Shown: positions 42,512 to 52,434, counted from the stretch's first letter. The stretch: 64,000 nucleotides of DNA from Granulosicoccus sp045106855 (GCA_045106855.1 JBGCFI010000009.1:1-64000); one strand, 5' to 3'. Notes: a model not told the origin generated them from the sequence alone. A program made the numbers and translations.

Positions 42512-45022
42512 TTGTCTTACAATTTTAGTAAAAATCAATGGGGAGAAAAATACGTTGAGGAACTAAATCGTTCCGATTTTACTAAAATGAAATCTAACGA
42601 ATTTTTTAATACTTTACTCGATTACGATCTGCAACTGGACAATACGCTTTATCTAATCATTGGAAGCGACTCAGGGCTCATCCTTCCCTATATTAAGCAA
42701 TTATCTGTAGGTCGTGGCTCTAAGTTCGCTGTTATTGAGCATGATGATGTATACCCGTTAATTGCCAAGGAATATCGGGGATTACTCGAGACCCACAATA
42801 ATCCAGATAGCGATGAAAAAATCGTAACACTGCACGCACATAGCAGTTGGCAACACGAAATATTTGACGGTACTGACAAGCCATGGTTACTCGGTGGTCA
42901 AGTCAGACTTGTCGAAAGTAACGCCTCTTCCGCTGACTACTCACGACTTTACATGCCCATACTATGTGCCGTAAAAAAGGCGGCCAGCGAGCGTGTTCTT
43001 GACATTTCGGTAACCCTGAGTCGCAGAGTCTTTACGGAAATGCAATTTCGTAATGCAACGGATAGTACAGTGGCATTGGACAACAGTCTCGACTTCGGAG
43101 CTGGGCGTTCGGCCTTGATCCTTGGCGGAGGACCATCTTTGGACCTTCATCTTGACTGGGTTATATCTAATCGAGACAGATTGTTCATTTTCGCCGTATC
43201 CCGAATCGCGGGAAAATTGATGAAGCATGATATCAAGCCGGATATTCTTGTATCAGTTGATCCGTACGACATATCCTATGAAGTTTCAAAAAAGGGAATC
43301 CTCTGGACAGATGTCCCCTTGGTTTATAACTTTCACGTGTCTTCAAAGCTGCTTCAGCAGTGGCAAGGGCCTGCTTATTTACTGGGCAAGCGCCTACCAT
43401 GGCATAGTGTAAAGCAACAGGCAGGCAAGGTAATGTCAGCGGGCCCTACGGTTAGCCATACAGCAGTTTTTGTCGCTTCACAACTCGGCTTCTCTCAAAT
43501 TCTCATGACAGGTGTTGATCTGTGCTACAGCGTATCTGCATCTACACATGCTGATGACTCTCCAGAGCAAATGATTCAGCAAATGCCCAGTTTGTGTGAT
43601 GCCAAGGTAGAAACTTATAACGGACGTATCGCCGGCACATCAGCCGGCTTGAAACAAAGTGTTGACGCTCTAAACGATCTCGGGGTGTTAATCAATCGGA
43701 ACAAGCCAGTACTGTTTAACCTCAGCGATGAAGCAGCCCGATGCGAGTCCATCTCGCATATCAGCATTGCAGACGTTCAATTACCTTCTGAAAAACCTGA
43801 CTTCTCCACACATATGGATACAGAAATCCGTGCGGTATCCCCAGAAGAACTGGAGGAATTGGAAAGGGATTTGAAATTGGCGAGACACTCTTTCACACAG
43901 GTACGCATGCTGTGCACAAAAGCCAAATCGGCGGTGTCGAAGATGCATGCGCCTGACGTAGGTCTTCACGCAAAAAAGTATTCAATAAAACTGTCAAGGA
44001 TTCGTAAAGAACTTGAAAGTGATTACGAAGAGTACCTTGCGGCTATCACCTACGACAAGGCTGTGGAATTCAGTAAAACCCAATTACCCACAGACTTCAA
44101 GGATATGAAGAAATCCGAATTAATTGACTGGGGACGCAATTACTATGATTTGATCGAGAAAGGTACTCGTTCAATGATTGAAGAAATTGAAAAGTTGCAA
44201 AAGCGAATACAACTGCGACGCGATGAGCACGATCCCAGCATCAATGTTCGTGAATTGGCAAAACGCTGGCGTGAGGATGAAACGCCGGGACGGATACTAC
44301 TTTGGAAACGCCTTAACTGGCACCGGGTAGCTCCGGAAGATAGAGCGTGGGTTCAGCGCTCCGTCGGAAAATTCAGATCGACCTTAAACGAGCCTTCGCG
44401 ATCGACCAGGGAATACTTGCTCGGTGAGAATATGAGCATCGAGAACGTTATGAAGTCGTTGGTGTTTCTTAGCGATAGCAAGCGTCAAGACGAGTTGCAA
44501 GCGATCGCCTCCAGACTGGATGCCAACACCTGGCCATACTCTGCACTGAAGCCGTTTACCGAAGGATTACTGATGGACCTGGAAAATAACACCCAGGGAG
44601 CACTGAATCGATTCCAGACATCTATAGATACCTGCAGTGAACACCTTGAGAACAACACCGATTCGTTGTCAACCATGCAGCGGCTTATTGAGGAATGCCT
44701 GGTTAGAATGACACAGTGTTACATGTCCCGTCAGGATCATGAATCCGCGTTGGTATCTCTTGGCATGCTTTGCGAGATGTTACCGTTGTACGTGGTCAGT
44801 TACGCAAAAATGCTTAATTTGTGTGGTCAACGTCAATTCGCCATCGAGCTTCTGGAGTCCTATGTCGAGCTGTATCCGTCAAATAAAAAGGCCCACTTTA
44901 TTCTTAACAGTCTGCAACCTGACGTCAAGCCTCAGGCTTCAGAAGTCGACCCGGTGTATGTTGATAAGATCAGTGATGCCATGCATGCCATCATGGGAAA
45001 TGATTCAAAACAAACCGTGTAA
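42512..45022 (+). CDS. Motility-associated glycosyltransferase Maf (DUF115), TTG start
   Basis: An 836-residue protein. The core DUF115 domain spans ~170-400 and includes SALILGGGPSLDLHLDWVI, FAVSRIAGKLMKHDIKPDILVSVDP and AGPTVSHTAVFVASQLGFSQILMTGVDLCY. The C-terminal half is helical with TPR-like stretches such as AIELLESYVELYPSNKKAHFIL. Maf proteins transfer nonulosonates, often pseudaminic acid, to flagellin. Pse genes occur on both sides. The start is TTG 42512 with GGAG seven bases upstream; no ATG nearby gives the N-terminus. No flagellin gene lies in the window. Confidence 0.88.
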   Translation: MSYNFSKNQWGEKYVEELNRSDFTKMKSNEFFNTLLDYDLQLDNTLYLIIGSDSGLILPYIKQLSVGRGSKFAVIEHDDVYPLIAKEYRGLLETHNNPDSDEKIVTLHAHSSWQHEIFDGTDKPWLLGGQVRLVESNASSADYSRLYMPILCAVKKAASERVLDISVTLSRRVFTEMQFRNATDSTVALDNSLDFGAGRSALILGGGPSLDLHLDWVISNRDRLFIFAVSRIAGKLMKHDIKPDILVSVDPYDISYEVSKKGILWTDVPLVYNFHVSSKLLQQWQGPAYLLGKRLPWHSVKQQAGKVMSAGPTVSHTAVFVASQLGFSQILMTGVDLCYSVSASTHADDSPEQMIQQMPSLCDAKVETYNGRIAGTSAGLKQSVDALNDLGVLINRNKPVLFNLSDEAARCESISHISIADVQLPSEKPDFSTHMDTEIRAVSPEELEELERDLKLARHSFTQVRMLCTKAKSAVSKMHAPDVGLHAKKYSIKLSRIRKELESDYEEYLAAITYDKAVEFSKTQLPTDFKDMKKSELIDWGRNYYDLIEKGTRSMIEEIEKLQKRIQLRRDEHDPSINVRELAKRWREDETPGRILLWKRLNWHRVAPEDRAWVQRSVGKFRSTLNEPSRSTREYLLGENMSIENVMKSLVFLSDSKRQDELQAIASRLDANTWPYSALKPFTEGLLMDLENNTQGALNRFQTSIDTCSEHLENNTDSLSTMQRLIEECLVRMTQCYMSRQDHESALVSLGMLCEMLPLYVVSYAKMLNLCGQRQFAIELLESYVELYPSNKKAHFILNSLQPDVKPQASEVDPVYVDKISDAMHAIMGNDSKQTV

Positions 45023-45039
45023 GTGTAATTATGATTAAC

Positions 45040-45070
45040 GCTATTCCATTGGCACGTCCGATGGAATAGC
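45040..45070 (+). terminator. Hairpin after the Maf gene
   Basis: GCTATTCCAT (45040-45049) and ATGGAATAGC (45061-45070) form a perfect 10-bp stem with an 11-base loop, 18 bases after the Maf stop. No U-run follows. Confidence 0.55.
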
Positions 45071-45228
45071 ATGTTCTCGCAACACAACCTCACCGGCAAT
45101 CAAGCTCGCACTGTTAGCCTCCTCCAACAGAGCCAACTCCGGGGCGGATCTTTTTTATCAGGAAATAGTGTTACCTATCCGGAGCAGTAACAGCATAGGA
45201 AGAGAAACCCGCTCCGGGCATTAACTGC

Positions 45229-45242
45229 GTTTGGGCCCAAAC
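45229..45242. other. 14-bp palindrome next to the pseC stop codon
   Basis: GTTTGGGCCCAAAC is a perfect palindrome three bases from the pseC stop. It could fold into a short hairpin at the 3' end of the pseBC message. A 7-bp inverted repeat CCGGAGC / GCTCCGG lies at 45179-45217 beside it. Confidence 0.4.
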
Positions 45243-45245
45243 AAA

Positions 45246-46448
45246 CTAGGCCGCAAGACGTGAACGCGGCTGAGAGGAGGAAAATTCCTCCAGTAGCCCG
45301 ATAACACGATCCTGTTCCGCGTCGGTCATCGTGCCGAACAGTGGCAGACTGATCGTACGTTGGTAATAATCTTCCGCTACCGGGAAATCACCCCACGAGT
45401 ACCCCAGGTTCTGATAATAGGGTTGGGTATGCACCGGAATGTAATGAACATTGACGCCAATTCCGTTCGCCTGCAAAAACTGGAATAACGCAAGTCTGGT
45501 AGCGCAGTGATCGTCACCCGGTGATACCAGTATCGGATACAGGTGCAGGGCCGATCTGGACTGGTTGACGGTTGAGGGTAATTCGAATGGGAGATGCGAT
45601 AATGCTTTCGAATACTGCAGAGCCAGTTCGTGACGCCTATCGACAAATTCGCCCAGTCTTCGCATCTGACTGAGTCCAAGGGCGGCATGCACATCCGTCA
45701 TTCGATAATTATAACCAAGCAACACCTGCTCATAAGCCCATGGTTCATCGCTGGAGCGACCTCGTTCCACTTCTGGCTTGAAAACACCATGGCTTCGTGT
45801 TAACCGCATGCTCTGTGCCAGAGAGTCACTGTTAGTCAGCGCCATGCCTCCTTCACAAGTAGTGATTATCTTCACCGGATGAAAACTGAAAACAGTTATG
45901 TCGCTGTAACGACAGTTACCAACAGGCTTTTCTTCGTAAGTGGCACCAATGGCATGTGAAGCATCTTCTATAAGTTTGAAATCATACTTGTCAGCAAGTT
46001 TTGCGAACATGGACATGTCACAGGGCTGACCCGCAAAATGCACCACAATGATCACTTTGGGTAACGGTAGAGCATTTGCCCGGGCGTGCTTGAGCTTAGT
46101 AGCTAATGCTTTCGGGCACATATTGTAAGTACGTGGATCGATATCGACAAAGTCGACATCTGCCAGGCAGTATCGAGCGCAATTGGCACTGGCCACGAAA
46201 GTATTCGGCGTTGTCCACACGGAATCCCCCTTGCCTACGCCAAGTGCCATGCAGGCAATATGCAGCGCTGAGGTTGCACTGTTTACAGCCACCGCATGCT
46301 TCGCACCACAATAATCGCTTAGTGCCTCTTCAAACTGTGGAATAAGCGGACCTTGAGTAATGAAGTCTGATTTCAGGACTCGACAAACTGCGTCGATGTC
46401 ATCTGAGTTTATATGCTGTCGTCCATAGGGCAACCTGCGCTCACTCAT
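45246..46448 (-). CDS. pseC: UDP-4-amino-4,6-dideoxy-AltNAc aminotransferase
   Basis: A 400-residue PLP enzyme. It opens RRLPYGRQHINSDDIDAVCRVLKSDFITQGPLIPQFEEAL, which is the PseC pattern, and has ATSALHIACMALGVGKGDSVWTTPNTFVASANCA, the PLP region FSFHPVKIITTCEGG with the lysine in HPVK, and LGYNYRMTDVHAALGLSQM. It aminates the 4-keto sugar made by PseB. The ATG at 46448 follows the PseB stop by one base; a longer frame is an artefact of the overlap. Transcribed with pseB on the minus strand. Confidence 0.92.
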   Translation of the reverse strand: MSERRLPYGRQHINSDDIDAVCRVLKSDFITQGPLIPQFEEALSDYCGAKHAVAVNSATSALHIACMALGVGKGDSVWTTPNTFVASANCARYCLADVDFVDIDPRTYNMCPKALATKLKHARANALPLPKVIIVVHFAGQPCDMSMFAKLADKYDFKLIEDASHAIGATYEEKPVGNCRYSDITVFSFHPVKIITTCEGGMALTNSDSLAQSMRLTRSHGVFKPEVERGRSSDEPWAYEQVLLGYNYRMTDVHAALGLSQMRRLGEFVDRRHELALQYSKALSHLPFELPSTVNQSRSALHLYPILVSPGDDHCATRLALFQFLQANGIGVNVHYIPVHTQPYYQNLGYSWGDFPVAEDYYQRTISLPLFGTMTDAEQDRVIGLLEEFSSSQPRSRLAA

Positions 46449-46449
46449 A

Positions 46450-47451
46450 TCAGGCAGCCTGATCAAGCACAGGCAAGCCGATCCAATTGCGTAGATCATA
46501 CGCATTCAGCCAATGCTCGTTCTTATCACTAGTGTACTCAAAGCCTTCTGCTACCTTCACACCATTTTTTATTCGATGGGGATCGTCTCCCCAATGGTTG
46601 ATCGCGGGAAGAATTTTATAATAGTCCTCGTATTCATAAGTGGTATGCGAATCCTCAACACTTATCATCTGCTCGTGCAGCTTTTCACCCGGACGGATGC
46701 CGATATACTCATGGCGGGCATCAGGAGCAACAGCTTTGGCGATATCGGTTATGGTCATCGATGGAATTTTACGCACGTATATCTCGCCGCCCACCATGTC
46801 ATTGAATGCCTGCCATACGGCTTCAATTCCCTGCTCCAAAGTGATCATGAACCGTGTCATGCGTTTGTCAGTTATGGGTAAAACGCCCTGATCACGAAGC
46901 CCTGTAAAAAAGGGAATAACCGATCCTCGAGACCCCATCACGTTTCCATACCTGACCACAGCGAAACGCGTACTCTTGCCTCCACTATAAGCATTACCGG
47001 CGACAAACAGTTTGTCTGACGCCAACTTGGTAGCGCCGTAAAGGTTAGATGGGCTGCTGGCTTTATCCGTAGACAAAGCAACCACCCTCCTGACTTTGCT
47101 GTCGATGGCGGCATCGATGACATTCATGGCACCATCAATATTGGTTTTGATGCATTCAAACGGGTTATATTCGGCCGAGGGCACAATTTTCATTGCTGCC
47201 GCGTGAACAACATAGTCAACCCCGTTCAGTGCGCGGTATAACCGCTCCCTGTCCCTCACATCGCCGATGAAAAAACGAATTCGCGGGTCATGCCCAAACT
47301 TTTTGGCCATCTCCCATTGCTTCATTTCATCCCGGGAGTAAACAATGATTCTTCGCGGGTGCTGGACATCAAGGGCCTGCCTGACAAAGGCATGACCGAA
47401 GGAACCCGTACCTCCGGTGATAAGAATGGTGGATTTTTTTATATCTATCAT
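46450..47451 (-). CDS. pseB: UDP-N-acetylglucosamine 4,6-dehydratase (inverting)
   Basis: A 333-residue short-chain dehydrogenase-type enzyme. The Rossmann motif is ILITGGTGSFGHAFVRQAL, then IIVYSRDEMKQWEMAKKFG as in PseB. The catalytic stretch VVHAAAMKIVPSAEYNPFECIKTN (with M-K rather than YxxxK) is typical of this inverting dehydratase family. The start ATG 47451 gives MIDIKKSTILITGG; further upstream frame is not supported. It catalyses the first step of pseudaminic acid synthesis, C4 oxidation and C5 epimerisation of UDP-GlcNAc, and is directly followed by pseC. Confidence 0.93.
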   Translation of the reverse strand: MIDIKKSTILITGGTGSFGHAFVRQALDVQHPRRIIVYSRDEMKQWEMAKKFGHDPRIRFFIGDVRDRERLYRALNGVDYVVHAAAMKIVPSAEYNPFECIKTNIDGAMNVIDAAIDSKVRRVVALSTDKASSPSNLYGATKLASDKLFVAGNAYSGGKSTRFAVVRYGNVMGSRGSVIPFFTGLRDQGVLPITDKRMTRFMITLEQGIEAVWQAFNDMVGGEIYVRKIPSMTITDIAKAVAPDARHEYIGIRPGEKLHEQMISVEDSHTTYEYEDYYKILPAINHWGDDPHRIKNGVKVAEGFEYTSDKNEHWLNAYDLRNWIGLPVLDQAA

Positions 47452-47659
47452 GCAATGTACTACCTTGTTTCGAGTAAGTCCGCTGCATTTCAGCGGCTTT
47501 GGTACAGTCGTCGGGAATCCAAGCTGCAGTAAAAGTGCCGCGCTTGACATTTCATCCTCACAGCTAACCTCTTGAATTTGCGCACACATTTGAATCGGGC
47601 AATCAAAAGACTTTAGTAAAAATTACGAATGATCAGGTTACTTCCGACCAAACGGTGTA

Positions 47660-47850
47660 TCCTCCACATGTCACAAGGTTCTGACAAGATGAAAAGGGAA
47701 CGAGGTGAAACGCCTCGGCTGCCCCCGCAACTGTAAGTAGTTTATGTGTAACGCAAAACCACTGAGACTGGTGTCAATCTCGGGAAGGGCGTTGCATAGC
47801 TAACTCCGTAAATTTCGGAGTTGCATCACTACGAGCCAGGAGACCTGCCT
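47660..47850 (+). ncRNA. Cobalamin (B12) riboswitch
   Basis: Several core elements of the cobalamin riboswitch occur in order: AAAAGGGAAC near 47692, GCTGCCCCCGCAACTGTAA at 47718-47736, CCACTGAGACTGG at 47759, CGGGAAGG at 47781 and ACGAGCCAGGAGACCTGCC at 47831-47849 (the B12 box). It lies about 90 bases ahead of a TonB-dependent receptor frame. When adenosylcobalamin binds, expression of the uptake genes should fall. The exact ends are approximate. Confidence 0.93.
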
Positions 47851-48048
47851 TGAGATGTCAACTCACAGCCAGACGGGGCGTCTGGAGGTGTTAGGGATAT
47901 CTGCCGCACGTTTTCATCGGCTTATCCCCTGCCCCTCCATATGAATTGTCCGGTTAAACCTGAGGTTTCGCGGGGTGCGTTCCTGTACCGGATTTTCAAC
48001 ATACCCGAAAGCTGGCATTCGCTGGAAGGTCGGGCGCGGCTGTGCATC

Positions 48049-50103
48049 ATGAACCACGGTGCTGACGCTAATGCTTTGCAATCTCCCGCATGCGCCATCG
48101 TATGCCTGGCATTCTTCTATATGCTTCTTGTTTTTCCAGGCTGGCTGGCAGCAGCTCAGGAAAATCCTGAGGGCTTGCGAGAGCTTGCGTCAACCAGCCC
48201 ACCGATGCTTGACGAATTGGAAATTACAGGCAGTAACAATACTGTCACACAGACGGGTGATGTCGTCGGCGAAGAACATACAGGTAGTCGTGGCAAAGTA
48301 ACATGGGCAAGGCTCAGCCAACCGGGGTCACAACTTGGCGATTTGTTGAGTGGCGTTAGCGGTGTGCAACAGAAGCAGTCCGGTGGATTCGGCACCTTCT
48401 CGAACATTACCGTAAGAGCAGCCTCTGCGGCTCAAACCGCAGTTTATCTTGATGGCATATTGCTCAATACCGGTGGCGAGTCGGTTATCGATTTGTCAAC
48501 ACTGGAAATTCTCAACCTTGCTTCAGTCGACGTCTACAAGGGAAGCACACCGTTACAACTGGGACACGCCAGCATGGGGGGAGCAGTTAATCTCAATACC
48601 ATGCGCTTCGGCGGTCAACCAGATTCCAGGATAAGACTCGGCCTTGGAAGTTTCTCCCACTTGTCACTACTAGCAGCACATCAGGGGAATACGGAAAACT
48701 GGGACTGGACGGCGACTCTGAGTCGACAACAAAGTGATAATGATTTCCCGTTTACCAACAACAACGCGACTCCACTCAACCCTGACGATGATGAGCGCCA
48801 GCGGCGCAGGAACAATCAGGTTGAGCGCACGTCGGTTTTGCTGAAGACCGGCCATCAAGGCTCTGCTAATCGTCGAACCGATCTCCTGCTGCAGATTGCA
48901 GATAGAGAAACGGGGGTTGCGACAGCGCGAAACACCATTGCCGATCAGGCCAGTTATGAAACCCTAAAGTCTCAAGTCCAGTTATCGCAAGTCATCGACA
49001 AATGGTACGGGTGGAACTCACGACATACGCTTTACTGGCACCTATCAGATAGTGTGTATGACGATTCGTTAAGCCAGGTGGGACTGGGCGATCAATATAT
49101 AGACACGGACATTCGAACTCTTGGTGCAAAAACGTACTGGGAGCGATTCCTTGACCTCGGTACAGTCGGTCTGTCTATTGATTTTCGCAACGAATCATTG
49201 GATCTGGAAGACGAATTGAATGCCGACGAAAATTTTACCGCCGACCGGCAGTTGATTACCGCCACATCACACTTGGCAATACTGGACGAAAAAGAACGCT
49301 GGATGATAGCGCCTGCGCTTCGGTGGCAACAAAGCCAGCGCCTTGGAACATCAACCTCTCTCGGTGTTCCGGCATCACTCCCCGAACAAAACGAGTCTGA
49401 GCTTGGCTTGCAGATCGGTTTGTCATATTCGATCAACCCTTTATTAAGCGTAAACGCCAATGCTGGTAACTATTTCCGCGAACCTGCATTTACTGAATTA
49501 TATGGCTCTATCGGTCTGATTAATGGCAACCCTGCTCTAGAACCTGAAAGCGGCATTAACGCTGATATCGGTGTCAGCTATGACACTGACAAACTTCAAC
49601 TGGGAATGACGTATTTCCAGAACCGCCACGACAATCTGATTCTCAACTCGTTTGATGCACGAGGGATCGGCAGACCAGGTAATACAGGCAAGGCAGATAT
49701 CAACGGCCTGGAGCTCTCTGCCCAGTGGATACCTGCTCCAGATTGGCGAATCACCGCCAGTGCTACCATTCAAAATCCACGCAATCGGGATCCATTCAAA
49801 GGGTACAAGGACAAAATATTACCCGGGGAATCAAAGCGCACAGGATTTGTGCGGCTGGCTTACCGCCGCACAAATGTGGCGTACTGGTGTGAATGGCAAG
49901 TTGCTGCTGACAAATTCTACGACAGCACCAACCTGCTACCAGCGGCTGACACATCCGTGCACTCCGTGGGTATGAATCTCGAGCGTAAACGCTGGAACCT
50001 TAGCCTGCGAATACAGAATCTGGGCGACGATATCATTGAGGATTTCAATGGATTTCCAAAGCCCGGCCGCAGTTTTTTTATAGCTCTTATCCAGAAACTG
50101 TAA
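48049..50103 (+). CDS. TonB-dependent outer-membrane receptor, probably for cobalamin
   Basis: About 684 residues. A signal peptide with core IVCLAFFYMLLVFPGWLAAAQ follows the ATG at 48049; the frame is open back to 47941, so an earlier start is possible. A plug domain starts about 75 residues in, with LGDLLSGVSGVQQKQSGGFGTFSNITVRAAS and VDVYKGSTPLQLGHASMGGAVNLNT. The barrel ends in FNGFPKPGRSFFIALIQKL with the terminal aromatic strand. The riboswitch directly upstream and BtuC/BtuD downstream make cobalamin the likely ligand. TonB-box identification is uncertain. Confidence 0.85.
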   Translation: MNHGADANALQSPACAIVCLAFFYMLLVFPGWLAAAQENPEGLRELASTSPPMLDELEITGSNNTVTQTGDVVGEEHTGSRGKVTWARLSQPGSQLGDLLSGVSGVQQKQSGGFGTFSNITVRAASAAQTAVYLDGILLNTGGESVIDLSTLEILNLASVDVYKGSTPLQLGHASMGGAVNLNTMRFGGQPDSRIRLGLGSFSHLSLLAAHQGNTENWDWTATLSRQQSDNDFPFTNNNATPLNPDDDERQRRRNNQVERTSVLLKTGHQGSANRRTDLLLQIADRETGVATARNTIADQASYETLKSQVQLSQVIDKWYGWNSRHTLYWHLSDSVYDDSLSQVGLGDQYIDTDIRTLGAKTYWERFLDLGTVGLSIDFRNESLDLEDELNADENFTADRQLITATSHLAILDEKERWMIAPALRWQQSQRLGTSTSLGVPASLPEQNESELGLQIGLSYSINPLLSVNANAGNYFREPAFTELYGSIGLINGNPALEPESGINADIGVSYDTDKLQLGMTYFQNRHDNLILNSFDARGIGRPGNTGKADINGLELSAQWIPAPDWRITASATIQNPRNRDPFKGYKDKILPGESKRTGFVRLAYRRTNVAYWCEWQVAADKFYDSTNLLPAADTSVHSVGMNLERKRWNLSLRIQNLGDDIIEDFNGFPKPGRSFFIALIQKL

Positions 50104-50159
50104 CCACGTGAATAACACAAACGCTATCCCTCGCACTCCTGATAAAATCTGACTAACAC

Positions 50160-51404
50160 ATGATTATTCCACTTAACCACACCCTGTTCACCCGGCTCGC
50201 ACTAGTCACTTCATTAGTGCTCGTTAACGCCTGTAGCTCCAGCGATAGTAATAGTGATGGCAATGACAATCCACCTCTAGCAGATCCAGGCAGCACAAGC
50301 TACGGATACGTATTCACACGTGGACCTAAATTTGAGTCTGGTCAGATAGAACGCCTCTCGTTGACCGACGGTAACACTATTGACAGCACATACCCCGCAA
50401 CAAGTTCTGATCATAGAGTTGCGACCGATGGCGAAAGCATCTATCAGATTGGTCGATTCAACATTGATAATCTAACTAAGTTCAGCGCAACGGATACTTC
50501 TATAACCAATTATCAACTGTCAGTCCTCGGTGATGTAACAGGAACCTCCAATCCGCAAGCGCTTGCGTTTGTTGATGAAAACCTGGCGTATCTGACTCGA
50601 CGCAGCAGCGACAGACTTCTGATTCTTGATCCAAGCCCGGAGGATGCAACATCGGAATCATTGATCACAGGAGAAATCAGTCTGGCTGACTATAATCTAG
50701 GCAGTGGTGAAACTCTGGACCTGCCAGACATGACCAACGCGGTGATTGTCGATGACAAGCTTTTTGTCCTGCTTGAAAATCTGGACGGTTTCGCGCCGAT
50801 TAACGGAGGTTATATTGCGGTAATTGACACTAACACCAATACGGAAATTGACACAGGACAAGGCGAATTCCCTAGACGGGGGATTGCGCTGGATACGGTC
50901 AATCCTACCGCACTACATTATAATGAAACCACCGGGCTGCTGTATGTCACCGGGCGTGGCAATGCATTCAGTAATCCTTCAGCACCCGGCGATCCCTACA
51001 CGGGTGGTATCGAGTCAATCGATCCTAGAACTTATCAAACCACACTTGTGTTAGACGATGGTACAGAAGAAGACAACAAAGGCTTTTTCTCGGAGGCCAT
51101 CGTCATCAATGATTCCATCGGCTACGTGATTACCCTTGATGGATTTACGTCGGACTTCATCTCCATCAACAACCTGCGCACTTTCAATCCAACAACAGGT
51201 GAATTATCTGAGCCAATTGCCGGCACCGAAGAACAAAGCCTGACGATGTTGGCATCGGGACCGGATAATCATCTCTGGGTCGGAATTCAATCAGACACTC
51301 CGGGATTCATGCGCGTTGATCTGACAACCGGATTGCCTGCCGAGCAAATGGTTGCAACCGGTCAGATACCCGCTGATATGGTATTCCTGCAAGTCGACCG
51401 CTAG
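50160..51404 (+). CDS. Beta-propeller-like lipoprotein in the cobalamin locus
   Basis: A 414-residue lipoprotein. Signal MIIPLNHTLFTRLALV and lipobox LVNAC (Cys25), then a Ser/Asp-rich linker. The rest has repeated blade-like segments: YGYVFTRGPKFESGQIERLSL, ALAFVDENLAYLTRR, NAVIVDDKLFVLLENLDG, TGLLYVTGRGNAF and LASGPDNHLWVGIQ. This resembles surface-exposed propellers such as BtuG of Bacteroides, though from a proteobacterium. It sits between the receptor and the BtuC permease where a BtuF-type binding protein would be expected. Direct cobalamin binding is an inference. Confidence 0.7.
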   Translation: MIIPLNHTLFTRLALVTSLVLVNACSSSDSNSDGNDNPPLADPGSTSYGYVFTRGPKFESGQIERLSLTDGNTIDSTYPATSSDHRVATDGESIYQIGRFNIDNLTKFSATDTSITNYQLSVLGDVTGTSNPQALAFVDENLAYLTRRSSDRLLILDPSPEDATSESLITGEISLADYNLGSGETLDLPDMTNAVIVDDKLFVLLENLDGFAPINGGYIAVIDTNTNTEIDTGQGEFPRRGIALDTVNPTALHYNETTGLLYVTGRGNAFSNPSAPGDPYTGGIESIDPRTYQTTLVLDDGTEEDNKGFFSEAIVINDSIGYVITLDGFTSDFISINNLRTFNPTTGELSEPIAGTEEQSLTMLASGPDNHLWVGIQSDTPGFMRVDLTTGLPAEQMVATGQIPADMVFLQVDR

Positions 51405-51429
51405 GTTCAATTAAAGGAGCTGCCAATAA

Positions 51430-52434
51430 ATGAGCGACCGATACAGTTTGCTGCTGCTAACCGTGTTGGTCGCTATATTGTGCCTCATCAGTTTATGCCT
51501 GGGTGATCAATGGACCTCATTGCACAACACTCTGACGTTGCCGTTTACCAACCCTGAATCAGTCAGCGCAGTTATCACTCGCGAAATAAGGCTACCCCGT
51601 ACACTTATCGCACTGATAGCCGGCATGTCGATGGGCGTCTCTGGCGCTGCAATGCAAGGACTCCTGCAAAATCCACTGGCAAGTCCCGGCCTTGTAGGAA
51701 GCGCGAGTGGTGCGGCACTAGGTGCTGTTCTGGCGTTATATTTTTTCTCCAATCTGTGGCACCCACAGCTAGTGCCTGTCGCCGGCATGGTCGGGGCTTT
51801 GCTGACGACAGGCGTTGTTTATATTCTTGCAGGGCGCGATGCCACGGTAAGCACACTCATCCTGGCAGGGGTAGCCATTAATGCCCTGGCTGCTGCCGGT
51901 TTGTCATTACTTCTCAATCTTGCTCCAAGTCCCTTCGCGGTTAGGGAACTGGTTCTGTGGACATTAGGCGATATATCCGACAGAAGCCTTCGAGACGCCT
52001 GGATTATGCTTCCCTGCACATTGCTAGGTTGGGCAATGCTCACAGGAACCGGACGCTCGCTTGACGCACTAACGCTAGGTGAACGCACAGCCAGAAGCAT
52101 GGGAGTCAACATGCATCGTTTGTCATGGCGCGTGTTCATTGCAGTCTCTCTGTGCGTAGGCGCAGCTGTTGCAACGACCGGTATGATCGGCTTTATTGGT
52201 CTTGTTGTCCCACATCTGTTACGCCCTTTTGCCAACTATCAGCCCTCAAGATTATTGCCTCTGTCTGCCCTGGGTGGCGCTGTGATGTTGCTATCGGCAG
52301 ATATCAGTGTTCGCCTGATTGGTATCTATACAACGATTCCAGTGCCATTGAAAGTCGGTGTTTTAACCGCTCTGGTGGGTGCCCCATTCTTTCTCGCCTT
52401 GATTCTGAAAAGCCGCCGGAGTTACTGGCAATGA
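51430..52434 (+). CDS. btuC: FecCD-family ABC permease, probable BtuC
   Basis: A 334-residue permease with about ten helices. Family signs are REIRLPRTLIALIAGMSMGVSGAAMQGLLQNPLASPGLVGSASGAALGA and the coupling-loop region TLGDISDRSLRDA, followed by GFIGLVVPHLLRPF. It starts 25 bases after the lipoprotein and its stop overlaps the ATPase start. The riboswitch and outer-membrane receptor upstream support cobalamin; FecCD proteins also move iron-siderophores, which is the main alternative. Confidence 0.86.
   Translation: MSDRYSLLLLTVLVAILCLISLCLGDQWTSLHNTLTLPFTNPESVSAVITREIRLPRTLIALIAGMSMGVSGAAMQGLLQNPLASPGLVGSASGAALGAVLALYFFSNLWHPQLVPVAGMVGALLTTGVVYILAGRDATVSTLILAGVAINALAAAGLSLLLNLAPSPFAVRELVLWTLGDISDRSLRDAWIMLPCTLLGWAMLTGTGRSLDALTLGERTARSMGVNMHRLSWRVFIAVSLCVGAAVATTGMIGFIGLVVPHLLRPFANYQPSRLLPLSALGGAVMLLSADISVRLIGIYTTIPVPLKVGVLTALVGAPFFLALILKSRRSYWQ

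Noticed and set aside
52125..52430. A 102-codon N-terminal extension of the BtuD frame
   Set aside because: It lies in the wrong frame of btuC and is Cys/Arg-rich; the ATG at 52431 overlaps the btuC stop in the usual way.
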